Source: Entophlyctis helioformis (lineage: Eukaryota; Chytridiomycota; Chytridiomycetes; Chytridiales; Chytriomycetaceae). Taken from it: a stretch of 64,000 nt of DNA. Both the position numbers and the translations under genes were made by a program. The stretch spans positions 186,001-250,000 of the forward strand of contig JAHLKH010000005.1 in assembly GCA_025526915.1 (NCBI GenBank), written 5' to 3'. Positions within the stretch are counted from its first letter, which is position 1. Every line of letters begins with the position of its first letter. Of this stretch, positions 56,181-64,000 are shown piece by piece. The notes beneath the pieces are model-generated. The model did not search any database. It had not been told where the DNA came from and worked only from the letters and a program-made list of their open reading frames with translations.

Positions 56181-58731
56181 ATGGACGACTCCGCCAGCGC
56201 CTTTCTGAACGGCCTGCTCTCTGGCTCTCAGGACGACCCGCAGTCCCTTCCCAACGAAGGCGCCGTGCTGGACCAGGCAGGAGGTCTTGTCGACGGCAAC
56301 GGTAAGCTGCACCTTGGTCACCTGCCTGCTTGCCCATCTACCTGCTTGTCATCGTGCCACCAGTCGTGCCTGTCTGCACAGTCCCCGTACTGACTTGGCC
56401 ATGGCATGCTTGCGGATCTGCCCACGTTCTGGCCGGGCCCTCCTGTGCTCATCCTGCATCCGGCCTGCCTGCCGTGATCAGGCGACTTTGAGCGCAGCCG
56501 TGTCGACAGAAAGAGGGACAGGGACTATGGCAGGGACTACAACAGGGATCGTGGCGACAGAGACCACCGTGATCGCGATCGTGACAGGCGGCGTCGTAGT
56601 CGCTCTCGCAGCCTGAGCGGGAGCCGTGCCCGCAGTCGCAGCCGCAGCCGTGACCGTGGTGACCGACGCGACCGCGACCGCAAGCGCGACAGAGACAGCC
56701 GCCGCTCTCGCAGCCCAGAGTACAGCCGCAGAAAGAGATCGCGCAGTCGCGAGCATCGCTCGTCGAGACGCAGCAGCTCGAGCCCTGGCGCAGAGATTGC
56801 ACCTCTTCATCTCCGTCCTCGCAAGCTGGCCAACTGGGACGTCCCTCCGTCTGGCTTTGAGACCGTGTCCGCCATGGACGCCAAGGCAACAGGTAACCCT
56901 TTGCCGCGGTCTTGAATGGAGCAGAAGCAGTCTGCTTCGTCCTGCATTGCCCTGCTTGCTTGTTTATCCCGTTGGCTCTGTGGATCTTGCCTACTCACCG
57001 TTGGCCATCTTGCATCGCCTCAAAGGCCGCTTTCCTCTGCCCAGCCATCTGCTGAGAGGACCTCCTCAGCCAGGTGCCTCGCACCACTACGATCCCTCGT
57101 CTGCAGGAGGGCTGCACATGCAGCAGCCTCAGGCTCAATGGGATATGCCTCCTCCTGGCCAGCGGCCTGGATTCAATGGCCGCCAGGCATCTGCAGGCGG
57201 ACCTCGCGACTTTGCCGGTGCACCATTCCCTGGCCGTGACGACAACAACCCCCTCAACTCAACATTGGTGCGCCAAGCCAAGCGTCTCTATGTTGGAAAC
57301 ATTCCCCCTACCTGTTCAGAAGTACGTCTTTCCCCATTCGGTTTGGTTCCTCTCACCACGCGTCCACCTTCACCGAGAGATGCTGGTTCTAATCTGATGC
57401 TTACAACCCCATTTTTGCAAACTATTCGCCTGCAGGATCGCATCGTGGCGTTTATGAGCGCTAGCTATGAGCAGCTGCCTGTTCCAAAGGACCCTGGAGA
57501 TGCCGCTGTCAATGCCCACGTCAAGGCCGATCGCGGCTATGCTTTTGTAGAGGTATTTTTCCATGACTGTTTGCCGAGCCAGTTTCGCTCATTTGGCATC
57601 CCACTTGAGACTGATCCCGATCTTGCCCTGCATGCTGTATAGTTCCGTACTCCAGAAGAGGCTGCCCGTGCTTTGGCGCTCGATGGCGTTGTGTTTGAGG
57701 GCCAGACGCTGCGTGTTCGTCGTCCAAAGGACTTCAATCCAGACATTCTCAAGGGCATCCTGCCTCCACCATCCATCACGCCGCCGTCCATCATCGAGTC
57801 GCCTGACAAGATTTTCATTGGTGCCATTCCCATATACCTCACAGACGACCAGCTGCAGGATCTTCTTCGCGCATTCGGCGAACTCAAGTCGTTTAGTCTG
57901 ATTCGCGATTCCCAGACAGGCGTGTCCAAGGTAGTTTCCCTTTTGGCATGGGTTGTGTTTGCTGAGCCTTTTTGTTCTGCCAATTGCGATGCTAAACCCA
58001 CTGTGCTTGTTTAGGGCTTTGCGTTCTGCGAGTATACTGACAGCGAAGTCACCGATGTGGCTTGCTCTGGCTTGAATGGCATGGAGCTCGGAGAAAAGAA
58101 ACTGGTCGTGCAACGGGCCAATGCTGGTGGCCATCGCGCTGCTCGTGCTGCGATGGGTGCGTCGGGCGATGGCGGCATGACTGGATATGGCTCGGCCGGA
58201 GCCATGTCAGGGTCTCTGACCGGAGATATTCTCTCGAGGATCAGCAGTGCTCCAGCCTCGGATCCCACGCGCATTCTGCTGCTCCTCAACATGGTCACCA
58301 TTGATGAGCTGATCTCAAAAACCGAGTATGAAGGTATGTCTCGAGTCTTGCTCGTGCCAGCACAGCATGGCGTTGGCAGCATTGCTTACGTTGCGCTCTT
58401 TGGCATTGCCCAGATATCCTCCTGGATGTCCAGGATGAAGCTGCCAAGTTTGGCAAGGTGGAGCGCATTGTTATTCCACGGCCAATTGATGGCCGCGATG
58501 GCCCTGGTGTGGGCAAGGTAAGGCACTATGAGAGGGCGGGGCCTACTCTGCTTGCCGCCTACACGCTACTGACGCAGTTGCTTGGCAATCGCTCGTCAGA
58601 TCTTTGTCAAGTACAGCGAAGCGGACGAAGCCGCCGCTGCTCAGCGCGCACTGGCCGGTCGCAAGTTTGCAGAGCGGACGGTTGTGGCGTCGTTCTTTGA
58701 CGAGGAGAAGTTTGAGAGAAGCGAGTTTTGA
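56181..58731 (+). CDS. U2AF2: Splicing factor U2AF large subunit
   Basis: Binds the polypyrimidine tract at 3' splice sites and recruits U2 snRNP. Exon 1 (MDDSASAFLNGLLSG) is followed by an Arg/Asp/Ser-rich RS region at about 56.5-56.8 kb (RSRSRSLSGSRARSRSRS). The SF1/U2AF35-interacting segment has LANWDVPPSGFE. RRM1 shows AKRLYVGNIPP and RGYAFVEF; RRM2 DKIFIGAIPIYLTDDQL and GFAFCEYTD; the C-terminal UHM shows ILLLLNMVTIDEL and KIFVKYSEADEA, ending FEERT-like ... ERSEF. Start alternatives exist upstream at 56137/56140. Fits the pyrimidine-rich, intron-dense genes seen here. Confidence 0.9.
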
Positions 58732-58972
58732 AGCGTGCCGTCGGCGTGCTCGTTGTGGTGTCTCTGGACGAGGCTGGCAGATGGTGTCTGAACGATCAGG
58801 AATGGATGATGGAAGGATCTGGAATGAAGAATGCATAAGAGTGTTCATGGTGGTTGTCTGGCGCGAGTGCGCGAGTGCATTCGTGCGTGTGTGCGTGTGT
58901 GCATGCGTGCGTGCGTGCCCACCAGCAGCCCAGCACGCGGTCCGAGCCATCAGGCGCCAGCGTCGCGCGCCG

Positions 58973-61831
58973 CTACTGGCGGAGCTCTGTGTGGGATGCA
59001 GGTGAGCCAGCCAGCCGGCATGTGGCGAGCCAAACACATGCGGTGCACGACGGCAAGACTCACCGGCCGCAATAGCGTCCACGTCAAGCGAGTCCAGAAA
59101 GTCATCGTCCAACACATCTGCAACAGCTGCACTGCGCGACGAAGGCGTTTTAGGGAGCCCGCCAGAGAGCGACGATCGCGTGCCGCTCAGGATACCGCCC
59201 TGCAGGGGCTTTGCCACGCGCATTGGCGTTGGGGATGCAGACGCCCCCTTATCGTCCTGCTTCGGTTTGGCGTCCGGCTCCTCCGTGATGCTTGGCGCAC
59301 AGGGTCAGTGCCAGCCTTGGCCATGACAGCCAGCCGTCGACCGGCTTACCCGTTGATGACGTGGATCGGCGCTGTGCGGCGCCGTGCAAACGGGTCATAC
59401 TCGACGGCGCCTAAGCAAGACAAAGACTTGCCTGTTAGCACATGAAACTGCAACGCAATCAACAAGCCATCGAGACCAGAGCGGCAACCTTACCCTTTGT
59501 CTTCTTCTGCTCAATCACGCTCCGCTCGGCTTCGCGGCCCTCGATAAAGTTGGACTTGCGATTGCGCTCATTGATCTTGGCAAACTTGTCCTCGCTCGAT
59601 GCGGCAGATTGCTTCTGGTCGACCAGCGTACCAAGCTCGTCCAGCCGGCTCTGCAGCTCGCTGGCCCGCTTCCTGTCGCCTCGCTCATTGGCCTTGTCTA
59701 TTTCAAGGCGCAGACGAAGTCGCTCGGCCGGAAGGTTGACTGGCACGTTGCTGAATGCCTGTTTGCGCTTGATCATCTCATTGATCTCGTCCTGGGCAGG
59801 GTCGTGAGTCACTGAGCGTGTCGTGCCATGCTACTCCCATGTGCACCTACGTTGCTGAAAATGTGCTCGCGAGCCTTTTTCAGATCGGCCTGCTTGCGCT
59901 TGATGTGATCAAGGCTTGGCATGACCTGCTTCTCAATCTGCATGGTTTGCTCGTATCTACGCCACTCGGCCTTGTACGTGTTGTCGACCAGTGCGCCATG
60001 CCATATCAATCAGTCTGTCCGCTTGGCCAGTAGAGCCAGAATGGATCACGACAAACCTCGGTAATGGGCCGGTTGGAAATAATGTCCATCAGAAACGGCT
60101 TCTGGGCCCGGCCGTGCGCAAGAACAAGAGCCGTGTTGGTCTTGGCGCCTCCAAACTGGTACGCTCTGTGATACTGCGTCGCCTCTGTGCAGCGATGCCA
60201 AGATTAGCCAGCAATGCGTGTGGGTCCAAAACAGCATCGGATGCGATGAAAAGCAATCCATCGCACTGACCAACAACATAGGTTGCGCGGTAGACCTGCT
60301 CTCTTGTGGCAGGATCGCTGCCAACTCCAAGCCGGACAAAGCAGCCTGCGCACAGCATGCCACGTGAGCCGCCATCCCATCCATTTTTCAGGCATTCATC
60401 AATGCTTGAATGGTGCGTGCATACCCTTGACGGTGGACGCAAAGAAGGATGCATGTGCCCATTTCTCCAGCTCCTCGCGTGTGATTTGGATGGAAGTGAT
60501 GTGCTCATGGCCGAGAACAACCTGGAAAATGAGTGGAATATAATGAGCTGGACTGGAATGCATCGTTGCCATTCTGTTTGATCCACCATCGGCTCCATGT
60601 ACAAACCTTGGCTTCGGATGTGCGCTCCTTGACGTCATCGTCGCTGTCTCTGCTACTGACATCTGACTCATAGCGGTTCTTGCGCCAGCGATCGTCTGCT
60701 TGGTCGGCATCTGCATCAATGTCGTCCTCGTCCTCTTCGTCCTCATCGCTATAACTACGCGTGCGTCGCTCTTTTTCGCGGTTCTCTCGCTTGCGTCTCA
60801 GGCTCTCAAAGCTTTTGCCCTTGCGCTCTCGCTCAGACAGACGAACCGACGATCCTTCGCCTGCGATACCGGCCATGCAGACGTTCGACGCCTGTTAGAT
60901 CCCGCTGCACTCTTTGATCGTGCCGCGCATGGCGACACCAACCAGCGTCTTGCTTTGCCCTCTTGAGTCCAGTCTGCCTGTTTATGCGGCTCTTGAGGAT
61001 CATGCGTTCTTGCAATGCATCAACCTGTTGAAAACAGGCTCGTCAGCATGCTTGCGGCGTGTACGTCGAAGCATCGCCTGCATGTCCCTTGCCTTTTTCT
61101 GGCGCTCCGCAAGCAGCAGCTCACGATCCAGTTCAGACATTGCCATGAGACTGACGGCAGCGGAATGTGAGCGTTTGTCAGTCGGATCGGCGTGTGTGTG
61201 TGTGTGTGTGTATGCATGGGCGATCTCGCCGCCAGACAGCCACGCACTCACCGTCTGCGGTCCTCCTTGTCGCCCATCAGGTCCGTGCGATCCCACGAGT
61301 CGGCCTCGGCCCACTCCGGGTCCGACAGCTCGCCGTCCTCGTCCACGCGGTTGTCGCTGTCGTCGTCGAGGTCACTGTCTCCACTGCCAGCCAACGACCA
61401 ACGGCCGCCAGCGTAGCGTCCACGGATCCATACATGTGTGTGTGTGTGCGTGTGTGTGTGCGTGTGTGTGTGCAGATGCCCAGCCAAGCGTCAGTGCATA
61501 TGCCGTACAGCATGTGTGCCAGCAGATGCGCAGTGGCCGCTCCAGCAGCAGGTGTGCCAGCACAACGCTGCGTCTTGCTGAGCAACGATGCTCAAGTGTC
61601 CGCGTGCCTCTAAAGCCGCCCGCACCTTCGTCTCTTTCTGCTCGAGGAGCTTGACTTGGCCTGCTGGCCTGCATGCTGCGAGCCCTGCCGCCCTCCAGAC
61701 GCATACTGCTGGCCCTGCTGGCCCGCTTGCGACTGCTGCTGTGACTGCTTCTGGGGCTGCTGCTGCTCGTCCTGGCCCTCCTCGGGGTCAATCAGCGCGA
61801 GGATTTCGTCGTCCAGATCCTGGTCGGCCAT
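58973..61831 (-). CDS. RTF1: RNA polymerase II-associated protein RTF1 (Paf1 complex)
   Basis: Elongation factor coupling Pol II to histone H2B ubiquitination. From ATG 61831 (MADQDLDDEILALIDPEEG), a Gln/Ser-rich N-terminus is followed by an acidic SDPEWAEADSWDRTDLMGD block, ELDRELLLAERQKKARDM (the histone-modification-domain helix) and a charged EREKERR-rich stretch. The Plus3 domain reads ITSIQITREELEKWAHASFF, GCFVRLGVG, YRATYVVGQ and NRPITE. Helical REINEMIKRKQ and a LDELGTLVDQKQ ... INERNRKSNF coil follow, then a Ser-rich tail with VLDDDFLDSLDVDAI. Order matches yeast and human RTF1. The final short exon (ending at 58973) is inferred from phase. Confidence 0.85.
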
Positions 61832-61923
61832 TCGTGTTTGCAGGGCAACGTCGGACGAGGCAGAGATGCCATGGCGGTCGCCAGAGGCAGCAATTGAAAG
61901 CAAGGCCAGAGACAGATCTTCAA

Positions 61924-63771
61924 TCAGACTTGAAAGACAAGGGCCATGCCGTCGTCTGATCCACTCAGGACAACGTTGCCGTCGCTGCGAACACAAACGT
62001 CGAGCACAGGGTCCTGGTGGCCCTGCCATTTCTTAACGCATTCGCCCGTCCTGCTGTCCCAAGATCGCACCGTCATGTCGGTCGAGCAGGTGGTCAGCAG
62101 ATGAGATGCCTGGTGCCACTTGAGCTTGGTGACAGCATCCTGGAAGCGCGAGGAGAGCACGGTGAGGTGTGGGCTGTCAGATGCTGCATTCGTCGAAATA
62201 AACTTGGCGGTCTGCGCTTATATTGCAACAGCACTGCACAAACCTCGTGGCTGACCGTGTGGCGCAGGCGCATCGTGGTAGTGTCCCAGATGCACACTTT
62301 GCCATCCACAGCTCCAGTGGCGGCGAATGACGATCTGTTGAAAAATGCCATGTCAGCACCTCCACGGCATACGCGAGTCCAAGTACAAAACGCGCTGTCC
62401 CTACACGTTGGAAAAGCCGACGGCTTCGACTGATCCCTCGTGGGAATCAAAAGACGCGAGGATCTTGCCCGTGCCAGAGTGAACAATTCGCGCAGTGCCG
62501 TCCTGCGCACCAGTCAGAACAAGCGACGAGTCGCGGTTGACTGCGATGGACGTGATGCCACTCTGGTGGAACCGGCCGTCATCAGGTGTGATGCGGTGCA
62601 CTGCAGTGGCGTTCTTGGGGTCCCAGATAATAAGAGATCCGTCGGCTGAACCCGAGACGATTGCCTTGCCTGCGAAAGCGTGAACCATCGTTGCAAGTCA
62701 ATGAGAACCGATGAATGGTTGTAAATGGCGCAACTGACGCATAAGGGAGCAAAGTAAAAAGGCAGCCAATCGGCATAAAAGACATACCATCGGGAGTGAA
62801 CTGTCCGCAAGTGACAGACTCCACGTGGCCCGTAAAGACGTTCATGCACTTTCCAGACGGAACCTGCCACATCCACAGGGTGCCGTCTTCGCCTCCAGCC
62901 AAGAGGACATTGCCCTTTGGGTGCCAGCACAACCACTATGGTCCGTTATGCAGCGTGTCAGTACAAGGTCCATGTTGGCCAGCGTGCGACCACACGCACG
63001 CGCGCTTACCGTGACTTCAGTAGGGCCTTCGAGCGCGCAGACCTGGCGACCGTCGGTGATCTGAAAGACAAACACCTTTCCATCCATTCCACCGCTAGCA
63101 ACGTACTGGCCGTCATTGCTGAATGCGACCGACACAACAGAGTCTGTGTGCACGCCGAGATCAAACACCTTTTCGCCCGTGTCGACTCTCCAGAGGTAGC
63201 TGCGATCGTCACCGCCGCCCGTGGCAGCCAGAGTCGGATCGGTCGGATGCAACGCAACCGTGTACACCGGCTCTGTGAAGCAGCGTCAGTTGGTCTGCCG
63301 GACCGTGCGTCGCATGCACTTTTGCCGTGGCGAGTGCGCTCACCTTTGTGGTCAAAGAAGCCCTGCACAGAGTCGTCGACAAAGTCGGCGTTGCCCTGGC
63401 CTGCATGCATGCATGCATGCATGCATACATGCACAGATGCATGTCCAGCGGTATCGGCATGGCAGCACGGTGCCGCCGAAGCAGGAGCAGCGGTCGTACA
63501 TCAGCTCAGCGTCAGACGACTCACAATAGTCACTCGCCTGCCTGCCTGCCCGCAGCCTGGCGTGGTTTCAGGCCGCAGCAGTGCACAGCAGGCAGCGCTC
63601 TTGCCCACACGCACCTTGTTCGCCCTCGGCGTCAGCGTCGGCCTCGTCAAAAGCCTCTCCGTCTCCGCTCTCATTGTCGTCCTCGTCGTCGCTCATGGGC
63701 ACATCGTCGTCCTCGTCGACAACCTGCGCAACGTCGGCCTGGTCGATGAATTCCTCCTCGTTGTCGTTCAT
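61924..63771 (-). CDS. SQT1: WD-repeat protein AAMP / Sqt1 (ribosomal protein uL16 chaperone)
   Basis: ATG 63771 opens an acidic segment (NDNEEEFIDQADVAQVVDED, EDDNESGD) followed by seven to eight WD repeats: VALHPTDPTLAATGGGDDRS, VAFSNDGQYVASGGMDG, WLCWHPKGNVLLAGGEDGTL, AIVSGSADGSLIIWDPKN, DSSLVLTGAQDGTARIV, FAATGAVDGKVCIWDT and LLTTCSTDMTVRSWDSRTG. It ends SGSDDGMALVFQV. The acidic N-terminus plus WHP...LLAG..DG..WMW is the AAMP/Sqt1 signature; yeast Sqt1 escorts newly made uL16 (Rpl10). Same strand as RTF1, 92 bp upstream of it. A Fanzor fragment abuts its 5' end and is open in frame into it. Confidence 0.85.
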
Positions 63772-63810
63772 CGTGTAGTTTTGCGGTAAAACTCCAAAAA
63801 CGGTTGCAAG

Positions 63811-64000
63811 GCGGTTCTCGTATGGGATCCGCTGCTTGCACTGCGGGCACATCTGGCTGGTCAGGTTCTCGTTGCAGCGGTAGATCTGTGTGTGTGTGCG
63901 TTCATGATCATGTGTCAGTTGGTTCACAGACGGATGGATGGATGGATAGTTGGCATCAGACGCACATAGGCATATCCAGACGACCGCAGATGCCTGATGA
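63811..64000 (-). mobile_element. Truncated second Fanzor copy (zinc-ribbon end), runs off the window
   Basis: Near-identical to 3939-4130: the end of Fanzor exon 17 (RHLRSSGYAY), the following intron (diverged, with an extra tandem stretch and a tg-rich 3' end) and the start of exon 18 from 63885 (IYRCNENLTSQMCPQCKQRIP). Similarity stops near 63811, before the second zinc pair and RuvC-III, so this copy lacks the end of its catalytic core. The remaining frame is open through to the AAMP/SQT1 ATG at 63771. The 5' part lies beyond the window. Confidence 0.85.

Noticed and set aside
63394..63440. tgcatgca repeat as a regulatory array
   Set aside because: Simple repeat within an AAMP/SQT1 intron; nothing else supports function.

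Overview
The window looks like nuclear DNA of a flagellated, fungus-like eukaryote, best guess a zoosporic (chytrid-grade) fungus. Three things support this. Nearly all genes are split by short introns, mostly GT-AG, one with a TACTAAC branch site. IFT140 and a CFAP337/WDR49 gene imply a cilium. A SIN-type Cdc7 kinase and an Lrg1-type LIM-RhoGAP are typical of fungi. I cannot name the species.\n\nLayout. Housekeeping genes are packed tightly and often alternate strand. In order: MTFMT (+), a coiled-coil gene (-), the mobile region (about 3.6-17.6 kb), a doubtful gene (-), a Cdc7/MAP3K-epsilon kinase (+), FBXO9 (-), IFT140 (+), a USP36/42-like deubiquitinase (-), CFAP337 (+), ANAPC2 (+), LRG1 (+), CCNDBP1 (-), ALG14 (+), uL24m (-), mL54 (+), MUS81 (-), U2AF2 (+), RTF1 (-) and AAMP/SQT1 (-). 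Two convergent pairs overlap in their coding ends. One divergent pair has only 10 nt between start codons.\n\nMobile region. The most notable object is a long minus-strand gene (17541 down to 3681). I can resolve it into 18 exons with every junction in phase, about 1,949 codons. Its N-terminus looks like an XPG/FEN1-family nuclease. Its C-terminus is a Fanzor (eukaryotic TnpB-like, RNA-guided) RuvC nuclease with a zinc ribbon. Three small inverted repeats lie just 3' of the stop codon, where Fanzor guide RNAs are encoded. I know of no described fusion of these two nuclease types. The gene is broken twice by one LTR-retrotransposon family: a full 6,490-bp Ty3/gypsy chromodomain element (6524-13013, target duplication tgtcg) and a solo LTR (16509-16766, target duplication attgg). 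By eye the three LTRs do not differ, so both hits look recent. Removing each insertion with one target copy restores the frame. A second, truncated copy of the Fanzor zinc-ribbon end abuts the 5' end of AAMP/SQT1 at the right edge.\n\nOther non-genic structure: a six-unit 28-bp tandem array, each unit with a CCAATCA box, in front of the kinase; short dispersed repeats in gene 5' flanks; and paired CACGTG boxes between FBXO9 and IFT140. Multi-exon coordinates run from start codon to stop codon and include introns. Most 5' ends are inferred.
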